From Acanthaster planci (Eukaryota > Echinodermata > Asteroidea > Valvatida > Acanthasteridae): a DNA stretch of 62,000 nucleotides. The translations under genes were made by a program, and so were the position numbers. This document shows positions 23,168-35,500 of the stretch, piece after piece. The notes under the pieces are model-generated. The model saw only the letters and a list, made by a program, of their open reading frames with translations, ran no database searches and was not told the origin of the DNA. The stretch lies in contig NW_019091365.1 in assembly GCF_001949145.1 (NCBI RefSeq), positions 2,951,407-3,013,406 on the forward strand, given 5' to 3'. Numbering within the stretch: the first letter of the stretch is position 1; each line of letters starts with the position of its first letter.

Positions 23168-24457
23168 CTTTGAGATGAGACAGTCCCACATAATCTGCTG
23201 TCCAAGACAGGTGCAACTAATCTCACTATGATTAAGTATTCTCTTTTCATGGAAACAGAGCAAATGATCGGGAACATTTTTCTTTTTTGATATGAGGTTT
23301 GAGCATTATCGTCGCTCAGTTATGGATTTGACAGATATGAGGTGCTGCTTAGTCACAGAGGCAATTCAAACTATAATAGCCTAAATTGTTATGTTACCCT
23401 TGATTAACCGTGGTGCATTTTGACATTTATCTAAAATGTTGACATTGTTCTAAAATTGGTAAAGCATACAAGTTTTTGCTTATTTAGTAATGTCTGTAGC
23501 TTTAATACAAAAGAAAAATCAGACTACATCTTTGAAAGTATTTGTGACTTTTGAATAATGTAAATTTTCTTGGAAAAATAATGCATCATGAATCATGTTT
23601 GTTTACTAAATAACTGAATGCAGTATAAGACTTTTACCATAGAAGCTAAATTATGGTACAATAAGTTGTACAATTAAACACGAAAAGCCTTCTCTCCATC
23701 CATGCATGACACTATTGAACTTATCTATTACAAGACTGGCCATGTCATATGAAGATTTTTCACCATATCGTCAGCTATTTGCAAGATGTTAAGAATTATG
23801 TTACATCGTTTTAGAACTAGACGGCAAGACCGAGTCTGAATAAAAAGGCAACAAATGAAGATGCTGGAATTTCTGTTGGACATTGACTCAGCCTGCGAGT
23901 AATATGCCAAAACAAGTAATATTCTCCGATTGGTGTATCTGTAGTATAAAAAGAATCTATCTAAAACGTAATGTGTTTTTCGGTAACAGTATCCGTCATG
24001 TTGTAATTTGTTTCAGAGAGGCATAAGCTGTAACCATTCTCAGCTTCAGGCGGTTGAACTGTCAAGAACTGGCGTTGTCACATTTCGACAGTACCGTAAT
24101 ATTAGTAAATAGACATTGTGAAAACATGGAATGAAATATAACAAAGAAGACTAAAGGTAATTAGAAATATTGACCACGTAAATTTATATTATAACATTTT
24201 TGAATATAAATTACTGAATCTGCCCATAGGTTACTGAGTAGTGATTTACAGCTTTTGAACCAAACAAAAAACTAATGCCAAAATAATTGGTCAAAATAAC
24301 GCCATTTACTCAGCGAATAAAAACAGAAATCTCGTTTTTCGACTGGAATTACAAATCAAAATAAACGAAAAGCAGCAATCCTTCCACCATTATCAGTGTC
24401 CACTTGGCAGCCTTCATTTTGTTTTTGTTCATTTTTGTGACGCTAGAGGATTGTCGA
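23168..24457. other. 3' flank of XDH-A, conserved with XDH-B
   Basis: The sequence after the stop aligns in patches with 60437-62000. Examples are cacataatctgctgt just after the stop, tttgtttactaaata further on, and a block at 24015-24080 (aagctgt, tctcagcttcagg, ggttgaac) matching 61572-61640. The match continues to gacgctagag at about 24440. This sets the minimum 3' reach of the duplicated unit. No gene was seen. Confidence 0.6.
23839..23844 (+). terminator. Candidate poly(A) signal of XDH-A
   Basis: AATAAA about 670 bp after the stop, inside a stretch conserved with copy B (a gcaagac patch before it and gaag-tgctg-aatttctgtt after it). A nearer signal was not obvious. Transcript ends are not visible from sequence. 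Confidence 0.35.
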
Positions 24458-26209
24458 TTAGAGCTTCTTTTAACTAGATTTCAATTCATGCAACGGAGTT
24501 TAAACTGGATCCTTTGCGTGAACGTACGGCTTCAGGGGACATGGTTTTTCATAAACGCGCTGTTGCATGGAAGCAGGTGCACAGATATTTCTTTCTCTGT
24601 GTGTAGTTTTATCCAGGTCTTTTCTCACATCAAAGAACATCTACTTACCTTGGTTAGAAGGCATTAAGCTTACGGGGACACTGTCAGCAATGGATGCAAA
24701 GTGCTTTAATCATGAGCTGATTGGAAAATATCAGTTCCATTTTAAAGTAATTCTACTGAAACTACTTTGTTTTCAGTAACCTGACTAAGGTCATGCGAGT
24801 GCTGGCTCTAGGCCTACTATCTGGCGAGCCATATAAAACCAAGGATGTGGGAAACTTCTTTAGGGAATTTTCTGACCGGGACAGACCTGGGAACATCTAA
24901 AGGCGTGGGATGTTCCCGTTTATCTTTTCGTTCTGTATGTACTAAGTTTTTTAATTTGTTTCTTGAAGAATTTGGCCAACCCGTTCCAGCCATTCCCTTT
25001 TGGACTAGATTTATATGTTCTTGTGCATGTGGCCAGAGTATTTCTTTTCTTTTGCCGGACTGGGGTTTGAACTGTTTAAGCCCACTTCCATTGATCTATA
25101 CATTTGGACTCTTGAGTGGCCGACGCGTTCCTGTACACGTCACTACGTGTACAGGAACATATGGGTCATATATTGCACCCTGTTTAAAAAAGGGAGCAAC
25201 TAACCTAGTTGGCCCTAATTTAATTGAATATTGCTCATTTTGGTAATTTTTGTAGACATTTAATAAGCTTTGAAATAAATAATTAAGCCGCTAAAAGTCT
25301 TCTGCGGCGATGCACGTTAAACTTCAGTGGTTAATCTTGAATAGCTTTCCATGAGTTGAGAGTAAATTGGAACCCACAATTCATATTGGCGGGGTCCTGC
25401 AGGAATTTGTTACAATATGTACGTCTTTTTTTCACTTTCTTGAAACAAAAATACCAGACAAAATATTTTCATGATAGGATTAGGCCCATGCCAGGTGTAT
25501 TTTGGGAAAAATGAACCCGTGGTATTAAACAAAGTGGGCAAAACCAGTGATATTTGACCAAAGTACTTTTCGCAAGCAATAGTTTGCTTACGCATTTGGG
25601 CACGATTTTGGAGGCCCAAAACAAACAAAGAATTCGAAGTCTACCTGAACTTTTCAAGACGGAGCTGCAAAGGAGTCAGATGTGAAGGTTTCGGATTTGT
25701 TGACAGTTTTATACGCTAGATTTATTTGTCTCCTGGACTGGACGCGTTTGCACATTACATGCACCAAAACACTAATTAAAGGTTTAATTCCTGCATTAAT
25801 AGTACACTCTCTGCTCCGGGAATGGAAGACGGTGACATAAAAAGTCAGTTCTATTTGCCATCATAATTGAGAGAAAACCTACAAATTCACACATACAGAG
25901 CAGTGTAAGTGAACCCCATGTACATGTACTGTACGGAAATGGGACGACTGAGTGGGCTGCGAGATGGTCCAAAGAACCCTGCTCCATTTAGGGTTACGAA
26001 CAACAGACACGGAGAAAGATTGTAAACTGACCGCACTGAGGAATTAGAAACTTAAAACTTCAGATTTTACTTGCTTTTAACAAATAACCCCCCAACACAC
26101 CCACACAGGCCCCAAATAATGTAAACAAAGAGTTTATAAAAACACGAGATTAAGAGAAAACAACAGGGTTCCAGAAAAAGGTTAAGCAAACTCCTGTCTG
26201 TATAAAAAC
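24458..26209. other. Intergenic stretch without a recognisable gene
   Basis: Open frames up to 133 codons (24845-25246, +) show no family resemblance. A perfect hairpin lies at 25127-25158. Otherwise I see nothing specific. Confidence 0.4.
25127..25158. repeat. Perfect 14-bp hairpin
   Basis: Arms gttcctgtacacgt and its exact reverse complement enclose the four bases cact. It lies between the two XDH genes with no associated gene. Confidence 0.7.
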
Positions 26210-26749
26210 TCAAGATGGTGTGTAGTTCACACCAGGAGTCAGCCAGTGTAGCCTCAGTTTGGCAATAAAAGTGTTAAGACCAAAGATCAGGCTATTTACT
26301 ACGTCAGTGGGCAGAGTATCCCATAGACGGGGGAATCTAACAAAAAGAGACTCATGAAAAGCTATAGTTCTAGAATAATGATGAATAAATTTAACATCAT
26401 CAATGTGCCTAGAATTGAGATTGGTATAGCTCTCTGATTCAATGCCGAATTTGTTATAGATACATTTGGCTAGAGACACGACTGCCAAAAAGTTTAGCCT
26501 ATGCATTAAGTAGGACAGACCCAGCTTGGAGCAACGGGTCGAGTACTCTATATTATCCCTGCTGGAATTTGGCAAATGATGTCTTGGTAGGCCCAAACAG
26601 GAACGAGTAAATCGCCTTCGAACTCCTTCCAGGAGAACTTGACTACCAAACTGGGACAGCATACTCAAGAATAGGTCTGACAACAGGCAATTACAGTTAA
26701 CCAGTCTTCTAGTAAAACCAGACGTAACAGATTTTAATCTTTCATTCAT
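26210..26749 (-). pseudogene. C-terminal fragment of a non-LTR retrotransposon protein
   Basis: A 179-codon frame. Its end reads FVRFPRLWDTLPTDVVN followed by FGLNTFIAKLRLHW, the pattern that closes many CR1/Jockey-like ORF2 proteins, and it also has SCLGLPRHHLPNS and RCSKLGLSYLMHRL. No polymerase motifs precede it, so it is a 5'-truncated copy. Confidence 0.6.
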
Positions 26750-27984
26750 TTAATACCTTTATATTCCCTTCTATGTGCTTGTTATGCTAAATTGTTTAAA
26801 CTATCACCGAGAGAGCGTATACATTAATTGAAGGTAGACTACGTAAGCTTTGCAAGCAGCAATGAACAACTTTTGATTCCCGGTACCCCGATTGCCGGCC
26901 GCTGTAATGGCTTTATCTGTTGCCATACTGATTTATTGGTCAATGTTAATAAATATTTTTAAAATTATGATTAATAGTTGCATTACATTTTCAACAAATG
27001 GTTAATCAGACAGCGCTTACCAGTCACAGGAAAGTTAAAAAAAAATCGTCAATAATGTTGACATTGCTACCGCTGGCCTGAAAGCGTTGAATTCCGTTGT
27101 TCAGGTATATGTTTCCACTTTTCCATTTAAATGGTTTGTTAGTATTTTTTGTGTCTGGCAGTCAACACAGCAGTGGTTTTGATAGCAAGGTCAATTTTTC
27201 AAAATTTATTAATTAAGTCTGTTATATTTTGTCGTCTTAATGTAATGGCTTTAACGGAAAGAGTTAATTGTGGTTGCCTTAATTACCGTGCTCTGTTGGT
27301 GTTCTGTGCGCAGATATCACTGTTAAGGTTAAATTTGTTATACTTGTATTTCTTTATGCTGCCCTCATAAAAAGTTCCTCTGCTATTTCAAATCTACGGC
27401 AGCTTCTGATTATATCAGAAATTTGTTTGGATTAATTTATCAAAATAGTCTTTAATGCTTCGTTACTGCAACTTATTACATTTCCTTGGTATAATTTGTG
27501 TTTAATCAATGCAATACTCTTTTTTTGAAACCTTTCAGAATATTAAGTCAATCGTACTGCACATACTTATCGTTTCCTACTTAGCTGATACGAATTGCTG
27601 GGATTTTTTATTGATTATAATTATCTGGCCATACTTGGTCGTAAGATCACTTTGTATATATCTTTTTTACATGAAGTTTGTATTATTTACTCGTTAGTGA
27701 TGCATTTAAGCGTTGATAACATTTTAATTGTTCAAAATAGCTCAAGATCTTACGGCCATTTTGTTCAGAATTTGCATCGACTTCGAATTAATCTTTATGT
27801 TTTCGGTGTTTGACCAATGTTCTTTGGCTTCAAAATGAAAGCCCCATTATGTATTTCAAGGTTTTCATCTATTCTGTATTGAACTTTTATTGTACCTATT
27901 TGCAAGCAGAAGGTTGAAGCACTAACTGTTTTTCATGCGGGTGAGAAAACCGAAAGAGCATGAAACAGAATAAGTATAACCACT
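26750..27984. other. AT-rich intergenic stretch
   Basis: No gene, splice-linked motif or clear repeat was recognised. Frames are short and rich in Leu, Phe and Ile codons from AT bias. Confidence 0.35.
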
Positions 27985-28250
27985 AATGGGTCATTAGGGA
28001 GATATTCCCATAAGAATGTGCGCAACATTTTTCCAACTTTACTGTCCATAATTCAATATTCCCTAATCTGATCTAAACCAAACTTTGTATGTTTTCATTT
28101 TAGGCCCTAAACTATCATCTCTCAAAATATGGATGGTAAATTCGGCCTCTTTCTGGTAGTTTGAAAATAGGGAGACACTGAAATGTCTCCCTAAAAGGCA
28201 ATGTCTCCCTAATGCTAAAAAATGTCTCACAAATGACCTATTTGTAAATA
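27985..28250 (-). mobile_element. Single inverted copy of the gtctccctaat foldback family
   Basis: The reverse complement matches the units at 30114-30945 (gggagacat, tctccctaat, gattagggaatatt, gacagtaaagt). It lies upstream of XDH-B exon 1, facing the triple array in intron 1. Confidence 0.7.
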
Positions 28251-28361
28251 TAACGTGTACGCTGTAATCTACGTTCATTGTGAGGAATACTTTGTAGGAA
28301 CATAACATTATTATCCTATTGTGGCTCCACGGGATTGTATGGTGTTCTATAGCCGCCAAAA

Positions 28362-28575
28362 TTGCGTCGCCTCGTCCCGTCGCGTCGTGGCGCCGCCACT
28401 TTTCTCATTACTTTTATGCTGAGTTTAATACATTGTGTCGTGCCGTCTTGCCGTCGCGTGGTGTTGTTTCTTGATGATGTCGCGTCGTGCCGTCCCGTCT
28501 TGCCGTCGTATCGTGCCGTCGTGTTGTGCTGTTGCGTCGTGTCGTCGTCCGTCGTATCGTGCCGTCGTGCCTGAC
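28362..28575. repeat. Minisatellite, cgtcgtgccgtc type
   Basis: A degenerate array of cgtcgtgccgtc-like words of roughly 10-12 bp. The same words occur as reverse complement at 29062-29340, so the two arrays form an inverted pair upstream of XDH-B. Open frames inside are by-products of the repeat. Confidence 0.75.
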
Positions 28576-29061
28576 TGTTTCTAAAAATGGTTGGTAATTA
28601 CTAAGGCCAATAGAGGGCGTATGTCTCAAGCCCTGGATAGGGTTACACTCATTGGTCTCCATTATAAAGACTTGATAAGATATTGCGTCCAAAACGCGTC
28701 CCGCGTGTGCATATTTTCAGGAGGGTAAATAACAAGCGTTGCAAATTTTATTGCATGTACTTCCAAACGGAGATTTCAAAACTGCTGGTTAAGATTATTG
28801 TACTTCAGTCGTCGGATTACGAAGAAATAAAACCAGAATTCTGCCCCCGGAATGGAAAAATTTGGAAAAAATAATGGTTGAGGTGTGCGCAGCAGAGAAT
28901 TGCCAGTGATCGATGGTAAAATCAAGTTTAGAATAAGAAGCAGCTTTTGACATGTGAGTCGCACATTCAGAAGGTTTCTGCACGTCTTGTGCTATAATGT
29001 CTTGGACCGTTTGAAATATTATTTATCGGCAAAAGTGGTTTTAAAAACTGAATGATTAAAG
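28576..29061. other. Spacer between the two minisatellite arrays
   Basis: About 490 bp of ordinary composition without a credible gene. Confidence 0.35.
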
Positions 29062-29400
29062 GGCGACGGCACGATGCGACTACAGGACGAGACGGCTGAA
29101 GGCCACGACGCAACAGGTCGAGGGCACGACGCGACGGGTTGACGACACGATGCGACTGGTCGACGGCAAGACGCGACGATTCGACACGACGGCAGGACAG
29201 CAGGACACGATGCAACGACGCGACTGCACGAAGCGACAGTACGACGCTACGTCACGACGGCTCGACGTAATGCATTATAAGCGGCATAAAAGTAATGAGA
29301 AAGGAGGCGACGCCACGACGCAACGGCACGACGCGACAGAGCTGTCATAGCGTCGCGTCGTGACGTCGGGGCGACGGGACGACGTGACGCACATTTGGCG
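29062..29400. repeat. Minisatellite, gacggcacgacg type
   Basis: A degenerate array of gacggcacgacgcgac-like words, the complement of 28362-28575. At about 29349-29390 the strand bias flips back to gcgtcgcgtcgtgacg. It ends about 190 bp before the XDH-B start codon, so it abuts the candidate promoter. Confidence 0.75.
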
Positions 29401-29404
29401 ACTT

Positions 29405-29583
29405 TAGAACACCATAGGATTGGGCGATAAGGATCTACTCTAGCATACACAGGGTATAGTGTTGCGTACTCACCTCTTGTCCTTTTCGATAATCACCAGA
29501 TCCTGTTTGAAACTACATACGTATGTCCGTCAGGCTAGCGGCTCCTTGTTTTGTGACTAGTACCAGGACGCAAATTAACTGAG
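29405..29583 (+). promoter_or_regulatory. Conserved 5' flank of XDH-B (candidate promoter and 5' UTR)
   Basis: Counterpart of 3410-3623, with tatagt and ttgcgta at about 29455-29466. Its left edge meets a cgtcg-rich minisatellite, so any copy A control elements further upstream are not in the same place here. Confidence 0.4.
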
Positions 29584-32500
29584 ATGGAAGATATAGTAAC
29601 TACATTGTTGTTTTTCTGCAACGGGAAAAAGGTAAAATTCTGAGCATGGAGCTCATGATATGAGTTATTCTGTTTGTAATATGAACCTAAACTATACGCA
29701 CGCAAATTGCATGGTACGCGAAAATCATTTTGGTTGCATTGGTTTGTGCACTATCCCCCCTCAGCTTGAAATCTTGAAATGAATACAAACTATGCCCAAA
29801 GCTTCAGTTCATTTGCGTTTAGAGCACGCCCTTGAAAAAATGCGCATGTGCAATTCATACCCACAGAAGCTTCACCCGAAGCATTCGCCGCTGCGTTCCA
29901 CCATTTACCTTGTTTCCATATACTGTAAGACCGCGGGGGTGGGGGATACATTTGGAAATAAGTTGCGGCGTCTAAACACATCACTTGTTTTTGCTTCACC
30001 AACAGAATCAAAATCGCAGACTACATACTTTTCTCATCAAAGAACCTATATTCGAATTCTTTGCTAAAAGCTTGAAAGGGTCTCCTTGTTGTGATCATAA
30101 TATTTCCAAATAGGTCACTTGGGAGACATTTTGTGGTAAATTTTTCAACATTAGGGAGACATTGGTCATTAGAGAGACATTTCAATGTCTCCCTAATGCT
30201 CCAACTACCAAAAGGAGGAAAATTTTTAAAGTCCACATTTTGCGAGATGATAGATTAGGGTCTAAAAGGAAAACATGTAAAATTTGGTTAAGATCGGATT
30301 AGGGAATATTCGATTATGGGACGGTAAAGTCTGACAAATTTTGTGCATGTTCCTATGGGACTGTCTCCCAAGTGACCCATTATTATCAATAACATCACAT
30401 TTACAAATATGTCATTTGGGAGCCATTCTGTGGTAAATTTCTCAGCATTAGGGAGACATTGGCTTTTAGGGAGACATTTCAGTGTCTCCCTAATGAGGCC
30501 AAATTATACGGTCCCAATTTTGAGAGATGATACATTAGGGTCTAAAATGAAAACATGCAAAATTTGGTTAAGATCGGATTAGGGAATATTCGATTATGGG
30601 TCGGTAAAGTCTGACAAATTTTGTGCATGTTCCTATGGGAATGTCTCCCAAGTGACCCATTATTATCAATAACATCATATTTACAAATATGTCATTTGGG
30701 AGCCATTTTGTGGTAAATTTCTCAGCATTAGGGAGACATTGACTTTTAGGGAGACATTTCAGTGTCTCCCTAATGAGGCCGAATTTTCGGTCCAAATTTG
30801 AGAGATGACACATTAGGGTCTAAAATGAAAACATACAAAGTTTGGTTTAGATCAGATTAGGGAATATTGAGTTATGAGACAGTAAAGTTGGAAAAATTTT
30901 GTGCACGTTCTTATGGGAATGTCTCCCTAATGACCCATTAGCGGTATTTATTATATATTATTAGTAGTATTATAAGATAGAGGTGATGTGATTGCTTAAT
31001 AGAAATATCATTGGCAGGGAGCAATCAAAGTTTACCCCGTCGAGTGACAAAGTTACATAACATCAAACCCATTGACAAGAACAATACAGTGCTGTCCAAT
31101 CCGCCATGCAACTGACTTCCATAGCACTACAGTGTCATTACTATGTGACAGTAAAGTTCGATTGATGTTTGACATTAAGCATTGTGTGTGTCTAATTTTG
31201 AAGAACATTGAACATTTACATAGGTTTGTTCAGCGTAGTATGTGGAAGGAAGTTACTTATTAACCATAACAGTCCAAAATCCTCCAATTTCGATATGAGT
31301 TTACCTACCCTCTTGCGGGGTCAGGGTTAAACGCTTTCCTAGGTCGGGTGTAGAATACTACAGAGGTCACTAGGAACATCTTTAAAAAGAAGTAAGGTGT
31401 GCACTGTGTTTCTTTTGTTTGATGTTCGTAGTGGGTGGCGTATTTCAAGTTAGGGCCTTGGGAAGGTTTCATTTTATGCACAGATTTAATTAGTGTCTTT
31501 GTCGCCATTGCCGTGAATAACCGTTTCTGGCACTCAGCGAGAATCTGCTTCGAGCAGCAGTGTTGGTCGGGAGTGTTCAATAATTTGTTGGTAGCGTTTC
31601 GACCGTGACGCGTGCCGTATCCTAACCAAACATGCAACAAAAATAACCATCACAAAGCGATAAAGCTGAAAGGAACTTTCCTGTCTTTTATTATTGTTTC
31701 TAATATTTATCCAGGGTAAGCCTATTCACCATACGGCAATCTTCAAGACGGCCCTTCTGTTCAAACATAAATTGAAAATTTACAAAATAATGTAATCTAG
31801 ACCAAAAAATCACAAACCTCATTAGAGAAACCCTCAAGTAAAATAATTACACAGAAATCAATAGCAATGAAGTTATATAGTGAATATCTCTAGCTTAAAC
31901 TGGGCCAATACAAATAGTAAAACTTGTGAGATATTCTTTCATAATTCAGCTGCATGTACTTTCACTGTAGTATATTTGGTTGTGTTAAATAACTTTTATC
32001 AAACCTTCTTTATAGGTCGTCGATCATCATGTTGATCCTGAAATGACGTTGTTGGTGTATCTACGCACAAAGTGTATCCTTGAAAAAGTTACTTGTTCGT
32101 ACAGTTCTAAGGTTTATTTAGTAGCAGGTATTAATTATCTGTGGGTAAACATGCAATTAAAAAAGGTAAGATTAATTGAGGTTCTTCCTGAATAATCCTT
32201 TTCCTGTACTCTTTTTTGGCCAATCGTGTTTCCCTCTAACTCGACTTAAACACTTCCTTAATTTTTGTGTAAATCAATCAGTGCTAGTTGCCATGACCCC
32301 ACACGTTCTCTATAGGAGACAGTAGACTTTATCAGATACGACAGTTAGCTAGAAAAGTGGAACATCAATTGCTAGATACTTATTTGACCATTGAGACAGG
32401 ACCCTGGCTGGCCTTTTTTGCGACTTGTACGGTTTCTTTGACCCAGAGAGAAAAGTGCGTTTGACTGGCAGTAAGCTAGGATGCGGGGAAGGAGGTTGTG

Positions 32501-35500
32501 GGGCATGTACCGTCATGGTGTCCAAGTACTCACCCAAAGACAAAACTATCAGGTGAGAGAATGCTTGGGTTATTACTCGCATTATTAAAAACACCAACTT
32601 CATTCAGTGTCTTTGTGACGTGGTTGAACGGTTTTCATGTTTACTTGTCTATAGTATGCTGATGAGTGACCAGGGTTCAGCTTGTATGGGCAGTCGTTGG
32701 GCACAACTCCTCTGGAGGGTGGTTGCATCGGTTTGGTTATAGTGTAAGGATAGAAGGCCAATATTAGTTTTATTACACGGCAGTTTGGGAATACACCATG
32801 GAAAGTAGTTTTGTGGCCAGTCTTGAGAGGAAACTAGTCTCTAAGCCTCCTCGGTTACCTGAGGTTGTTGTGTAAAAAGTCGGGATGGGATGTTCAAAGT
32901 TATACGCTACTGTGCGCCAAGTTTCAATTATTATTTTACGAATGACGTACGTGGTCTGGTTTGCAGCCATCTTGCTGTGAATGCTTGCCTCACCCCCATC
33001 TGTTCCGTGCACGGGATGGCAGTCACAACCGTGGAAGGCGTTGGTAGCACCACCACCAGACTCCATCCAGTACAGGTATGTATAAAAGAAACTTGTGAAC
33101 CACTACGTAGCATCTTCAAAAGTAAAATGGAGAAGGACAGAGGGAAAATTAAGCAGATTTATGATTAGTGTTTGTCAATCAAAAGCACTGATAACCTGAT
33201 ATCGTGATTGGAGTAGTAGTAAGCGTAGGATAGCTCTGGACCAGCCCCAACCTCCTATACCTCATCGACCCCCCTTCCCCGGGACTTCCCCCACTCTTCA
33301 GACCAACTCCATAATCTCCCGGGCCTCTTCTGAACCTCGGGGTCACGCCCAACCCCGGGACTTCCCCCAGTCCCGGGGAATAGATCACCCGACAACGACG
33401 TCTCACAAAAGCGGGCCCAAAACCGAAAATACTGAAAAAAATTCTCAAGATTTCTCTAAAAATCAAATGGATCCAACTTTTGCCACTAAATTTGAATACG
33501 CTAAATCAGTTGCCTCTCAAACATTATGGTTAACCGCAAACGGTTACGAAACAAAACGCAATATAATAGAGCAAGCAAAGCTGGACGTGCAAAACCAAAA
33601 GCATCACATTTGCTTGGTGAGACAGACCAAAGACAGAAATAAAGTTTATAAACCAAAGGAAATATTTATTCCCGATGATTTACTTACCGCTTAAAATTGC
33701 AAAATATTTAAAATCGTTAAATAGAAACCAGACATGTCAAATCGAAAAACCAACGTCAATTGTTTCTTTTGCAAAGACACGGTCGAATCGGTTTATTAGG
33801 TAGATGCGGCAGATGGTATGCACTGTTTAAATTCTGACGGTTTATTTAAATGCATCGACTGCAACGAATGCCACGACTATCACACATGTCACGACTGCAG
33901 GAAATGTACCCAGTGCTCTACTTTTGACGAGTGCAGCGAATGTATAAATTGTGTATTTTGTTTTAGTTCTTACAACTGCGAAGCGTGTTTCGTGTGCAGC
34001 AATTGTATAGAATGTTTTGGTTGTGTTGATTGCGTCTGCTGCGTAAATTGCGTCGAATTAGAAGGAATGGATCACGTTGTATTTGTGGATGGCCGGCACA
34101 ATAAGATCAGAAACCAACGAGAGGACGACTTACCGACTAGTGCCGGATCTAAACTGGATCCCGATTTATATGAAATTGGGTTAATAATTGAATACGACGT
34201 TAACATTGAAGATTTAATTAGAGTAGATATTCCACCAGAAGATTTAATAGACTCGGCCGATTAATCCCTTCCAAGAAAAAATGAGAAAAAATTTCCCACT
34301 AAATACAAAATCAGAATCATGTCAACACAAATTTGCATCGTAACCGACGACCACAAGCGTCTCAATGCCAACAACAGTGAACCCAATGTCATATACGGTC
34401 CTTTTATATGTAAACTTAAATCAACCATTTTTACACCGCCACGATCGCCGTCATGAATCATCTGATTCCTTGCGATTCTATCGACCCCCCTCCAAATAGA
34501 TTTATACAGCATACCGTTTAGATTTTTAATTGGGTCTGGGGGTGGGTCTGGGAGAGACAAGATCAAAAAAGTGAACTTAGATAAAATGAGAGACTTAACT
34601 ATTGTGACTCGACCCAGAACCGTAAGGTTTCTCTTGGACCAGTGATCTACTAAAGGGGCAGTAGCATCTAACACTTTATCATAGTTCACCGAAATCATTT
34701 CATCAAGATTGACTATAAAATCAATACCCAAGGCTCTAAAACTGTCCTCAGGGCCAACCAAATGAACATTAATATCCTCAAAGAGGCGTTTCTGACGCCC
34801 CTTGTTACCACTAATCCACACGGCATAAGTTTTGTCAATGTTCACTCTGAGACCAGACATATTACCGAAATCGCCCAAGATCTGAAAAGCTCCCTCAAAA
34901 GACTGTTCTGAACCATCTAAAAAGATCTCAAAAGATCCTTCGAAAGACTATTCTGAACCATCTAAAAAGAACCCATTATCATCAGCATACTGAGAAATTC
35001 TGTACTCTTTGTTCTCGACTAAAATACCCTTGAAAACGTTGCCGTTGCGGACAAGCATGCCCATAATTTCGGTGCACAAAAAAGGAACAAATAAGGACTC
35101 AAACCATCTCCTTGACGACAACCCCGCTCAATTTTAAACGATTCTGATAGAAAACCGTTTACTAACACCGAGGCGGTCTTACCACCGCAAAGTACTTTTA
35201 ACCATTTCTGAATAGAGGGACCTAAGTTAAAAAGATCCAAACCTTCAGTCATAAATTCATGAGAAACTGAGTCAAAAGCTTTCTCAAAACCAATTAACAA
35301 AAACAGACCGGGAATACTATTAATATTCGTATAATTGAGCCAGTCACACATCAGGTGAATATTTTCCCCAATGTGGCGTCCCTTCAAAAAACCTCTCTGG
35401 TTTTCATGGATAATTGCAGAGAGGCTAGTTTTTAGCCTCTCTGAAATACAACCAGAAGCTAATTTATACGAGGTATTAAATAAAGAAATTGGTCTCCAAT

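Noticed and set aside
24845-25246. 133-codon plus-strand frame as a gene
   Set aside because: No recognisable motif, no splice partners, and composition like the AT-rich intergenic DNA.
28362-28692. Open frames of 70-98 codons on both strands near 28360-28690
   Set aside because: They are generated by the cgtcg minisatellite; composition is Arg/Ser/Val repeats in all frames.
30114-30945. CRISPR array
   Set aside because: Periods near 280 bp with near-identical whole units and eukaryotic context; it is a tandem transposon array.
33179-33466. 95-codon minus-strand frame over the C-rich block
   Set aside because: Gly/Pro/Arg-rich by composition, with no motif.
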